From the NCBI GenBank assembly GCA_016713175.1, contig JADJPQ010000007.1:390653-454652 (forward strand): 64,000 nucleotides of DNA, read 5' to 3'. Positions 17,227 through 25,109 of this stretch are shown here, piece after piece. A model generated the notes under the pieces. It did no database searches. It was given only the letters and a program-made list of their open reading frames with translations, and was not told the origin of the DNA. The position numbers were made by a program, and so were the translations under genes. Source of the stretch: Planctomycetota bacterium (GTDB taxonomy: Bacteria > Planctomycetota > UBA1135 > UBA2386). Numbering within the stretch: the stretch's first letter is position 1; each line of letters opens with the position of its first letter.

Positions 17227-18780
17227 GTGAGCATCGCTGCATCGTTCCTGGGCCGTCTCGTCGCCGCGCTGCTCGGCAGTGCGTTGGCCGCAACCGCGAA
17301 CGGCCAGCAGCCGCCGGCCGAACCACCGCCGGCGATCGTCCGCAACCTGCTGACCGCTGGGGGTGGTTGTCTGCAGGCCGAGGATCCGATCGCTGCGCTC
17401 GCCGCGTATCGAACGGCTCGCGTGCTGACGCCGGCCGACCCGGGCAGCCTGACCGGGCTCGGTCAGACCCACCTGATGCTCGGCCGTCCGACCCTGGGCC
17501 TGGCCTACGCCGACGCGGTGCTGCAACAGGCCGCTGGCGATCAGCCGGCGATGACGCTGCGCGTGCGGGCACTGATCCGCGCCCGGCGGTTCGACGAGGC
17601 GGTGCAACAGGCCGGGCGGTTCCTGCTCGCCACACCGCAGCCGGGCGCCGAACTGCTCGCGGCGCGCGCGTCGGCACTGTTCCGCGTCCAACGCACCGAC
17701 GAAGCCGCCGCCGTCTATGCGCGCGTGCTCGAACTGGATCCGCTGCACGCCGAAGCCCACCTGCGGCTCGGTTCCGGACTGACGCCGCCGGTGCGCGTCG
17801 TCATCGGTCCCGAGATCCTCCAGGCGATCGCCGCGGCGCGCGCGGGTCGGCTGGCGACGGCAGAAGAACGGCTGCAGGGGCTGTTGGCGACCGAGCCAGG
17901 ACATCCCGTGGCGCATCGATTGCTGGGCGAAACGCTGTTCCTGCGCAAGCTGCAAGCGGCGATGGTGGCGGCGGACCCGGCGTTCCTTGCCCTGCGCCAG
18001 GTACTGTCGCCTCCGGACACTTCACGGCTGCCGATTGCCGAGCTGATTCCGGCCTACCCCGACCTGTCGCCGGCTCGTCGTCAGGTGGTCGAACGGGCGC
18101 TGGCCCTGTTCGGCACTCGCCTGGGCAAACTGGTCGCGGTCGGTGCCCGGCACGATCTGTTGCAGGAGGCCGAACGTACGACCGACGAGCCGGCGCGAAC
18201 CGGCCTGCGCGGCAAGCGCACGTTCGATGGGCGGGTCTGGGACGACGTGCGCGGCATCGGCGGGCTGCGCGCCGCGACCGGCATCGAGGCGCTCGACGAC
18301 GCGACCTGGTTCGGCTTCGACACGCTCGCCCACGAGATCACGCACCAGGTGCATTACTACGCCCTGCCGCCGGTGGAGCGGGCGCGGATCCGCGAGCTGT
18401 ACGAACGGGCGCGGCGCGAGAACCGTTTCCTCGACTACTACGCGGCGACCAACGAGGCGGAGTACTTCGGCCAGGGGGTCGAGGCGTTCGCCGCGCTCGG
18501 CAAGCGGCCGGCCTGTGAGACCACGCACGGCCATACGCGCTTCGAGCTGCTGCGGGTCGATCCGGCGCTGCACGAACTGATCGAACGGCTGGTCGACTTC
18601 GATCCGCTGCGCGAGGGGCGGCAGCGCAGCGCGATCCTGGCGGCGGCGATCGAGGTGGCGCTCCGGTGTGGCCGGGTGGACGACGCCATCGTCGCCGCCG
18701 GCCTGCTGCCAACGGGTGCAACCCGCGAACGTCTGCTGGCCCGGGCCCAGCAGGCGGCGTTCGCGGTGCAGAGTCGCTGA
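17227..18780 (+). CDS. TPR protein with C-terminal HExxH metalloprotease-like domain
   Basis: A 517-residue exported protein from GTG 17227, which starts the signal peptide SIAASFLGRLVAALLGSALAATANG. The frame is open upstream to 17152 but that part overlaps an inverted repeat. Residues 40-250 are TPR-like (AYRTARVLTPADPGSLTGLG and following). The C-terminal half carries a gluzincin-like zinc motif, AHEITHQVHYY, with His369, Glu370 and His373. A candidate third ligand is Glu410 or Glu412 in NEAEYFGQGVEAF. The motif set resembles the peptidase-MA/anthrax-lethal-factor style fold, but the family is not certain. Substrate unknown. A second TPR-HExxH protein of different sequence occurs at 37-40 kb. 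Confidence 0.78.
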   Translation: MSIAASFLGRLVAALLGSALAATANGQQPPAEPPPAIVRNLLTAGGGCLQAEDPIAALAAYRTARVLTPADPGSLTGLGQTHLMLGRPTLGLAYADAVLQQAAGDQPAMTLRVRALIRARRFDEAVQQAGRFLLATPQPGAELLAARASALFRVQRTDEAAAVYARVLELDPLHAEAHLRLGSGLTPPVRVVIGPEILQAIAAARAGRLATAEERLQGLLATEPGHPVAHRLLGETLFLRKLQAAMVAADPAFLALRQVLSPPDTSRLPIAELIPAYPDLSPARRQVVERALALFGTRLGKLVAVGARHDLLQEAERTTDEPARTGLRGKRTFDGRVWDDVRGIGGLRAATGIEALDDATWFGFDTLAHEITHQVHYYALPPVERARIRELYERARRENRFLDYYAATNEAEYFGQGVEAFAALGKRPACETTHGHTRFELLRVDPALHELIERLVDFDPLREGRQRSAILAAAIEVALRCGRVDDAIVAAGLLPTGATRERLLARAQQAAFAVQSR

Positions 18781-18799
18781 ACGGCAGCCAGGGAAGTCA

Positions 18800-18815
18800 C
18801 CGGCGGCGGCGCCGG
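18800..18815. terminator. Hairpin between convergent genes, terminator-like
   Basis: CCGGCG, 4-nt loop, CGCCGG. It lies in the 38-nt gap between the convergent metalloprotease-like and gspF genes. No T-run is present. Confidence 0.4.
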
Positions 18816-18818
18816 CGA

Positions 18819-20039
18819 TCAGGACTTCTGCAGCTGCATCAGCGGCAACACGATGGCGATGACGATCGCGGCGACAATCACCGCCAGGGCGACGATGATC
18901 AGCGGCTCGATCACCGCCGTCATCTTCTGCGTCGCCAGGTCGACTTCCTCGTCGTAGGTGGCGCCGATACGCTCGAGCATCTCTTCGACGTTGCCGGCCT
19001 GCTCGCCGACGCCGACCATGTAGCAGACGGTCGGCGGGAACACCCCGGTCTGCTTCATCGGTGTGGCGATGTCGGAGCCTTCGATGACGCTGTCGTGCAC
19101 GACCTGCAACGCGTTCTGCAGGATCTTGTTGTCGAGCACCGCTTTGGTGACCTGGATCGCCTGCAGCGCCGGCACGCCCGACCGCAGCAGCGTCGCCAGC
19201 GTGATCGAGAACCGCGCCATCGACTGCTTGCGCGCCAGGTCGCCGAACACCGGCAGCGCCAGCTTGCAGCGGTCGAACACCAGCCGGCCGCCGTCGCTGG
19301 CGATGAACAGCTGGAACGCGATCATCACCAGCAGCGCGCCGATGAACACCAGGAGCCACCAGTTCACCAGGAAGTCGGAGACCCAGATCAGGATCTCGGT
19401 CGGCAGCGGCAGTTCCTTGCCCTGGCCGCGGATCAGCTGGGTGACCTTCGGGACCACGAACGTCATCAGGATGGCGACGACGATGATGCCGACGATCACC
19501 ATGATCGACGGGTAGACCAGCGCGGCGCCGACCTTGTTCTTCAGCCGGGTCTGCGTCTGCAGGAAGCCGGCCAGCCGCACCAGCACCTTGTCCAGCGAGC
19601 CCGCCGACTCGCCGGCCTTGACCATGTTGGCATACAGGTCGGTGAAGTAGCCGGGGTGCTGCATCACCGCGTCGCCCAGCGTCATGCCCTGCGTGACCTT
19701 TTCGCGGATGTCGCGGAACACGCTTTCGATCTTCTTGTCCGGCGCCTGCTCGATGATCATCCGCAGGGTCTCGGCCAACGGGATGCCGGCCTGCAGCAGC
19801 GACGCCATCTGGCGCGTCACCGCCGCGATCTGCTCCATCTTCTGCTTGGTGACCGTCGCATCGCTGGTCAGGTTGCCGATCGACAGGACCGGCCGCCTCT
19901 TCTTGGCCTGGTGGATGTCGGTGACGAAAAGGCGTTCCTTCTTCAGCTTCAACCGCGCGTCGCGCGGGGTGTCGGCGTCGATCAGGCCCTTCTTGACCTT
20001 GTTCGCGCTGTCGATCGCCTTGTATTCGAAGATCGGCAT
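18819..20039 (-). CDS. gspF: Type II secretion/type IV pilus inner-membrane platform protein (GspF/PilC)
   Basis: A 406-residue polytopic protein of the GspF/PilC family. The N-terminus PIFEYKAIDSANKVKKGLID is the family opening. Two T2SSF domains follow, about residues 75-195 (RQMASLLQAGIPLAETLRM) and 275-395 (TLLRSGVPALQAIQVTKAVL, FPPTVCYMVGVGEQAGNVEE). Three membrane segments lie near 175-195, 225-250 and 375-400. It anchors the assembly ATPase to the pseudopilus or pilus base. The gene is the last of three (D, E, F) on the minus strand. Start ATG 20039 fits the family; an in-frame extension upstream overlaps gspE. Confidence 0.96.
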   Translation of the reverse strand: MPIFEYKAIDSANKVKKGLIDADTPRDARLKLKKERLFVTDIHQAKKRRPVLSIGNLTSDATVTKQKMEQIAAVTRQMASLLQAGIPLAETLRMIIEQAPDKKIESVFRDIREKVTQGMTLGDAVMQHPGYFTDLYANMVKAGESAGSLDKVLVRLAGFLQTQTRLKNKVGAALVYPSIMVIVGIIVVAILMTFVVPKVTQLIRGQGKELPLPTEILIWVSDFLVNWWLLVFIGALLVMIAFQLFIASDGGRLVFDRCKLALPVFGDLARKQSMARFSITLATLLRSGVPALQAIQVTKAVLDNKILQNALQVVHDSVIEGSDIATPMKQTGVFPPTVCYMVGVGEQAGNVEEMLERIGATYDEEVDLATQKMTAVIEPLIIVALAVIVAAIVIAIVLPLMQLQKS

Positions 20040-20086
20040 TGGCTTGGTGCGGTGCGGTCGGCGGGTGCCCGGGAAGTAAGCGACGC

Positions 20087-21802
20087 TCAGACGACGTCGA
20101 GCTGGGTGACGCGCAGCACTTCGTCGGGGGTGGTGTGGCCGGCCAACAGCTTCTCGACGCCGTCCATGCGCAGCGTCCGCAAGCCGCGCTCGAGGGCGCC
20201 GCGCTTGATCTCGCTGGCCGTGCACTTGTTGACGATCTGCTGCTGGATCGCGCCATCGATCGGCATGACTTCGTAGATCGCGGTGCGGCCGGAATAGCCG
20301 GACCGGAAGCACTCGTCGCAGCCCTTGCCGACCCAGATCTTGCCGCCGGGGAAGCGGTCGGGGGTGAGCCGCAGGTCCTCGAGCAGATAGCGCATCTGCT
20401 GGTCGGGCTCGACCTGTTCCTTGCAGTTGGGGCAGATCGTCCGCAGCAGGCGCTGCGCGATCACGCAGAGCAGCGACGACGACACCAGGTACGGCTCGAC
20501 GCCGATGTCGATCAGGCGGGTCACCGTCGAGGCCGAGTCGTTGGTGTGCACCGTCGAGAACACCAGGTGGCCGGTCAGGGCGGCGCGGATCGCGATGTCG
20601 GCGGTCTCGTTGTCGCGCACTTCGCCGACCATCATGACGTCCGGGTCCTGCCGCAAGAACGACCGCAGACCGGTCGCGAAGGTCAGGCCCTTCTTGACGT
20701 TGACCTGCACCTGGCTGATGCCGTCGAGGTTGTATTCGACGGGATCCTCGATGGTCAGGATGTTCAGTTCGGGGGCGTTGATCGCATCCAGGCATGCGTA
20801 CAGCGTCGTGGTCTTGCCGGAACCGGTCGGTCCGGTCACGAAGACGACGCCGTGTGAGTAGTTGATGTAGCGCGAGATCGTCCGGTGGTTCTCGGGCGTC
20901 AGACCGATCTGGTCGAGGGAGTAGATCTTGGTGGTCTTGTCGAGGATGCGGAACACCACGCGCTCGCCGCTGGTGACCGGCACCGTGCTGATGCGCACGT
21001 CGACGTCGCCGTCGCCGATCCGGATGCTGGCGCGGCCATCCTGCGGCAACCGGCGCTCGGCGATGTCCATCTTCCCCATGACCTTGACGCGGGAGATGAT
21101 CGCTTCCTGGGCGCGGCGGGGGACCGTGTCCATGTCGTACAGCACGCCGTCGATGCGCATGCGGACCTGCATGCGATCGGCGTACGGCTGCAGGTGGATG
21201 TCCGAGGCGCGCAGCTTCAGCGCCTGGAACAGCAGCATGTTGACCAGCTTGATGATCGGCGCCTTGTTGGCGACATCGAGCAGGTCCTCGGACTCCTCGA
21301 CCTGACCGGCCAGCTCGGCGATCGTGTCGGTGTCCTTGATGTCCTCGAGCGCTTCGTCGACGCCGTCAGCCTTGTGGCGGTAGGCGCGGTTGATCAGGTT
21401 GGCGATCTCCGAACGCAGCGCCAGCACCGGCTCGACCTGGCGGCCCAGCATCGTCGCCAGGTCGTCCATCGGCTGCACGTCGAGCGGCCGGTGGGTCGCG
21501 ACCAGCAGCACCTGGCCGGTCAGGTCGAGCGCGATCAGGCCGTGCGTGCGGGCGAACTGCACCGGCACGTTCTGGATGAACTCGTCGGGCACCTGGGTGC
21601 CATCCAGTGATGGCCGGAAATCGATGCCGAGGAACTCGCCGAAGAACCCCAAGGCCTTGCTCTCGGTCAGCAGGTTCTTGCCGACCAGCACCTGGTCGAG
21701 CGACTGGCCGGTCTCACGTTCGGCTTGCAGCGCTTCGTCGATCTGCGCCTGCTTCAGGCCGGCCTTGCGCAGCAGGCCCTCGCGGATGCGGTCTTGCAGC
21801 AT
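20087..21802 (-). CDS. gspE: Type II secretion/type IV pilus assembly ATPase (GspE/PilB)
   Basis: A 571-residue hexameric ATPase. The N-terminal T2SSE_N-like domain (residues 1-150, LRKAGLKQAQIDEALQAERE) recurs in PilB/GspE. The catalytic core has Walker A GPTGSGKTTTLY, Asp box LTIEDPVEYNLDG, Walker B DPDVMMVGEVRD and His box LTGHLVFSTVHTN. The tetracysteine zinc motif is CPNC plus CDEC, ending GYSGRTAIYEVM. It powers assembly of pseudopili or pili through GspF. ATG 21802 lies 17 nt after the gspD stop. A longer frame upstream overlaps gspD and was not used. Confidence 0.97.
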   Translation of the reverse strand: MLQDRIREGLLRKAGLKQAQIDEALQAERETGQSLDQVLVGKNLLTESKALGFFGEFLGIDFRPSLDGTQVPDEFIQNVPVQFARTHGLIALDLTGQVLLVATHRPLDVQPMDDLATMLGRQVEPVLALRSEIANLINRAYRHKADGVDEALEDIKDTDTIAELAGQVEESEDLLDVANKAPIIKLVNMLLFQALKLRASDIHLQPYADRMQVRMRIDGVLYDMDTVPRRAQEAIISRVKVMGKMDIAERRLPQDGRASIRIGDGDVDVRISTVPVTSGERVVFRILDKTTKIYSLDQIGLTPENHRTISRYINYSHGVVFVTGPTGSGKTTTLYACLDAINAPELNILTIEDPVEYNLDGISQVQVNVKKGLTFATGLRSFLRQDPDVMMVGEVRDNETADIAIRAALTGHLVFSTVHTNDSASTVTRLIDIGVEPYLVSSSLLCVIAQRLLRTICPNCKEQVEPDQQMRYLLEDLRLTPDRFPGGKIWVGKGCDECFRSGYSGRTAIYEVMPIDGAIQQQIVNKCTASEIKRGALERGLRTLRMDGVEKLLAGHTTPDEVLRVTQLDVV

Positions 21803-21819
21803 GGCTTTCAGGGCTCCGG

Positions 21820-24261
21820 TTACTGCTGGCGGCCAGTGGGGGTCGCCCCGGCCGGGTCGGTCGGACCGCTCGGCGCCGAAGGCACGTTCTTGGCGCCCAT
21901 CGAACGATCGGGGCGGCGGAAGGTGCCCATCTCGAAGTCGCCCTGTGCATCGGCGTCGTCCAGTGTCGCACCCGGGTCCTGCAGCATGCGCGCCTGGTCC
22001 TTCTGGGAGCCGCTCCAACGGTGATCGATCAGGCGCAACCGGCGTTCGCCGATGAACTCGTTGGCCTCCATCTTCTTGCGCAGGCTCAGGTGGTAGAGGT
22101 CCTGGAAGTCCTCCTCGTTGAGGATCGTCGGCGTGACGAAGAAGTAGAGGTTGGTCTTGTTGTGGGTCTCCTCGCTCTTGCGGAACAGGAAGCCCAGCAA
22201 CGGCAGGTCCTTCAGGAACGGGATGCCGCCGTCGCTGTACGACTCGCGGTCCTCGATGACGCCGCCGATCACCATGGTGTCGTTGCTCGGCATCGTGACC
22301 TGCGTGCGGATCGTCCGCCGCAGCACGACACCGCCGCCGGTCGGCGAATCCGGGTCGAACGAACCGACGAACCGGCTGACTTCGAGATTGATGTTCAGCC
22401 GCAAGTAGTTGTTCGGCGAAATCGTCGGCGAGATCTCGAGCGTGATGCCCGCGTTGCGCGGCGTGCCCGACGACTGGGTCGCCTGGTTGGCGTTGCTGTT
22501 GTTCTCGATGGTCGGCCGTTCTTCCTCGGTCGTGACGGTCGCCTCTTCGTTGTTGTTCACCAGCACCGAGGGCAGCGACAGGATGTTGGCGCGATCGTCG
22601 GTCGCCAGCGCGTTGATCAACGCCGGCACCGCGAAGTCACCGCCGCTGATGATGCCGCCGGTCAGGCCCTGCAGCGGGCTGTCGAAATCGGGCAGGCGCG
22701 TGTCGGGCAGGCCATCGTCGTCCTGATCGGTGAACGCCGAGTTGCCGAAGTGCGAGAAGCCGAAGCCCCGGGTGAAATCGCCGTTCTCCTTGACGTCGAG
22801 CAGGCCGAGTTCGACCCCGAACCTGGCCAGATCCCCGGTGGTCAACTCGACCAGCGCGGCCTCGATGAGCACCTGATCCTGCCGGCGGTCGAGCTGGGTG
22901 ATCAGGTTGACGATGTCCTTGTACTTGGTGGCCGAGGCCGACACGAGCAGGCTGTTGCTCTCCTTGTGCGCCTGGATGACCGTCCGCCGCGGCCGCCGGC
23001 TCTGGCCACCCGCGCCAGGCTGGCCCTGTTGCGCCTGGACCTCGGCCTGTTGGTCGTCCTGCAGGAACTGGTTCAGCGTCGTGCGCAGATCCTCGGCAAG
23101 CACGTTCTTGAGCCGCAGCACGTCGGCGCGGCCTTCCTGAGGCTCCGACTTCAGGTCGAGGCGGGCGATCAGTTCGAGCGCTTCGTTGATCTGCTCGCGA
23201 GTCCCGGACAGCACGACGGCCTTCTGCGTCGGGATCACGACCACCTTGATCTGCGCCTGCTGGCCGCCGCCGACCGGCGCACCACCGCCACCGCCGGCCG
23301 CGGCTTCGGCCAGCGCCTGTTGCCGCACGCGCTGGCGGTCGTTCAGGATCTCGGTCAGGACCGGCTCGATCTCCTCGGCGGCCTGGTTCTCCAACCGCGC
23401 GACGTGCGTCAGCAGTTCTGGAGCGTCGAACGGCTTGTCGACGATGTTCAGCAGCTGGTAGGCGCCATAGACCTGCGGGCCAAAGCCCTGCAGCAGCATC
23501 GCCGTGTTGTTGCCGACGTTGCCGATCGTCAGCATTCCGGCGGCGCCGGCGCCGGCCTGCATGCCATAGAACGGCCGCAACGCGTTGGTCGCAACCTGGG
23601 CGTTGATGTGCTTCAGCGGCAGCGAGGTCAGGATCGTCACGCCGGTCTGGTTCTTGTACTGCTCGAGGTCGTCGACGGTGACATAGCGCGCCGAGTTGCC
23701 GATCTCCTTCTGGCGCTGACCGCTGGTCGAGACGATCTCGGCGATCTCCAGATCACCTTCACCGCGCATCACCACGGCGAAGCCCTTGATGTAGAGCATC
23801 ATCTGGAAGAAGTAATAGAACTGGTCCTTGAAGTTGGTCTTCTTCATCCGGACCGTGCCGAGGAACGTCACGCGGTTGCCGCCGGCGCCGCCCATCGTCA
23901 ACTCGGTGTCGTTGTACGTGAACACGCGGCCGGTCATCTCCTGGGCCCACTTGATGAACTCGGTGAGCTCCATGCCATTGTTCTCGGCCAGCGAGAACGT
24001 CATGAAGTCGCCTGCGTCGACCAGTCGCGGCGACGCCGGGTTCTGGGTACCCTGACCCTGGGTGTTCGGGGGCGGCACGCCGGCCTCGTTCTGGGCCACA
24101 GGCGCCCCGGCCAGCCCGATCGCCGCCAGCACCGCAGCCAGCAGGATCCGTTGCACGCCACGGCGCCGCGCGCCCGACGTGGCCAGACCGATCACCGGGG
24201 ACCCGGGCAGTGCCCGGCAGAGAGAGTCGACCATCTTGGATTCCGATTCGAAGATCTGCAT
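21820..24261 (-). CDS. gspD: Type II/III secretion system secretin (GspD)
   Basis: An 813-residue outer-membrane secretin. The N-terminus carries a delayed signal segment (VQRILLAAVLAAIGLAGAPV, about residues 37-56). N0-N3-type domains follow, for example KIGN-like SARYVTVDDLEQYKNQTGVT and VVVIPTQKAVVLSGTREQI. The secretin pore domain has VLIEAALVELTTGDLARFGV, RANILSLPSVLVNNNEEATV and TMVIGGVIEDRESYSDGGIP. The C-terminal 80 residues are a charged, flexible tail. A Gly-rich insert (AAAGGGGGAPVGGGQQ) sits between N domains. ATG 24261 was chosen; ATG 24234 would also keep the signal peptide. Together with E and F this is the core of a T2S or type IV pilus machine; no pilin or prepilin peptidase is in the window. 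Confidence 0.95.
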   Translation of the reverse strand: MQIFESESKMVDSLCRALPGSPVIGLATSGARRRGVQRILLAAVLAAIGLAGAPVAQNEAGVPPPNTQGQGTQNPASPRLVDAGDFMTFSLAENNGMELTEFIKWAQEMTGRVFTYNDTELTMGGAGGNRVTFLGTVRMKKTNFKDQFYYFFQMMLYIKGFAVVMRGEGDLEIAEIVSTSGQRQKEIGNSARYVTVDDLEQYKNQTGVTILTSLPLKHINAQVATNALRPFYGMQAGAGAAGMLTIGNVGNNTAMLLQGFGPQVYGAYQLLNIVDKPFDAPELLTHVARLENQAAEEIEPVLTEILNDRQRVRQQALAEAAAGGGGGAPVGGGQQAQIKVVVIPTQKAVVLSGTREQINEALELIARLDLKSEPQEGRADVLRLKNVLAEDLRTTLNQFLQDDQQAEVQAQQGQPGAGGQSRRPRRTVIQAHKESNSLLVSASATKYKDIVNLITQLDRRQDQVLIEAALVELTTGDLARFGVELGLLDVKENGDFTRGFGFSHFGNSAFTDQDDDGLPDTRLPDFDSPLQGLTGGIISGGDFAVPALINALATDDRANILSLPSVLVNNNEEATVTTEEERPTIENNSNANQATQSSGTPRNAGITLEISPTISPNNYLRLNINLEVSRFVGSFDPDSPTGGGVVLRRTIRTQVTMPSNDTMVIGGVIEDRESYSDGGIPFLKDLPLLGFLFRKSEETHNKTNLYFFVTPTILNEEDFQDLYHLSLRKKMEANEFIGERRLRLIDHRWSGSQKDQARMLQDPGATLDDADAQGDFEMGTFRRPDRSMGAKNVPSAPSGPTDPAGATPTGRQQ

Positions 24262-24292
24262 GTCGCTGACCGCCTGCGCCGGACCGACATCC

Positions 24293-24306
24293 GAGGCGCG
24301 CGCCTC
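24293..24306. promoter_or_regulatory. 14-nt perfect palindrome in the gspD leader
   Basis: GAGGCGCGCGCCTC lies 32 nt upstream of the gspD start in the 275-nt divergent gap shared with the EIIA gene. It could be an operator or an RNA hairpin. Nothing else was recognised in this gap apart from a short A/T-rich run at about 24325-24333. Confidence 0.35.
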
Positions 24307-24536
24307 AGACCAGCACGGCACGGCTTTTATTTCGGGCCGTCGACACAAGGAAGCGTGATTCCGGTGTTTCGGACGGTTGATCGGCACCGCCGGTGGTGCC
24401 AGTCGCCGCCAGACCACGCGCTGCTTTGGTGCTTTTCCGGTTGCCAGGCGCGCTGCCGATTTGTTGCATGCGGTCCCTGGTCCTGGCCACGCGTCCTGCG
24501 CCCCGCGACGCTCCGCCGAGCGTCTTCGTCGTCCGC

Positions 24537-25010
24537 ATGAAGTTGTCCGAACTGATCGCCGCTCCACACGTCCTGGTGCCGCTGGTGGCCAAGGACAAAT
24601 GGGAGGTTCTCGCCCAGATTGCGGCGTTGCCGGCCACCACCGGCGCGTGGCCACAGGCGATGGTGGCGCCGATCCACCAGGCGCTGGTGGCCCGCGAACG
24701 GACGCTGACGACCGGCATGGAGCATGGCATCGCGATTCCCCATGCCGCCGTCGATGGCGTCGACGACCTGGTCGCGGTGCTGGGCCTCAGCGCCACCGGC
24801 ATTCCGTTCGAATCGATGGACGGTCAGCCGGCGCACATCGTCGTCGGATTGGTGATCCCGCGCAGCAAGAAGCTGATGCACATCAAGACGCTCGCGGAGA
24901 TCGCGCGCGTGCTCGATCGACCGCAAGTGCGCGAACGGCTGCGCGGCTGCCGCACCGGCGTCGAAGCCACCGACCTGCTGCGCTCGCTCGAGTCCGGCGC
25001 CCAGCGGTGA
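24537..25010 (+). CDS. PTS EIIA domain protein of the fructose/nitrogen (PtsN) type
   Basis: A 157-residue single-domain EIIA protein. The phospho-acceptor motif is GMEHGIAIPHAAVDGVDDLV, with His in IPHA. The upstream helix has ALVARERTLTTG and the C-terminal part AHIVVGLVIPRSKKLMHIKT, close to the LVAP-S-----HL pattern of this fold. With no sugar-specific EIIB or EIIC next to it, a regulatory role like PtsN is more likely than sugar uptake. ATG 24537 was chosen; longer frames upstream lack homology. It is divergent from the gspDEF genes, and a hairpin follows its stop codon. Confidence 0.9.
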   Translation: MKLSELIAAPHVLVPLVAKDKWEVLAQIAALPATTGAWPQAMVAPIHQALVARERTLTTGMEHGIAIPHAAVDGVDDLVAVLGLSATGIPFESMDGQPAHIVVGLVIPRSKKLMHIKTLAEIARVLDRPQVRERLRGCRTGVEATDLLRSLESGAQR

Positions 25011-25039
25011 CCCGCCGGGTACGCTGCCCTCTGGGCGGG
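25011..25039 (+). terminator. Nested hairpin after the EIIA gene
   Basis: An outer stem CCCGCC/GGCGGG (25011-25016, 25034-25039) and an inner GGG/CCC begin directly after the TGA at 25008-25010. There is no T-run. Confidence 0.4.
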
Positions 25040-25109
25040 GTGCCGGCGAGAACGGGTAGCCGTCCTGCCAGACCGGGTTGCGATTGGTATCCTGCGCCGC
25101 CTCGCCGCC

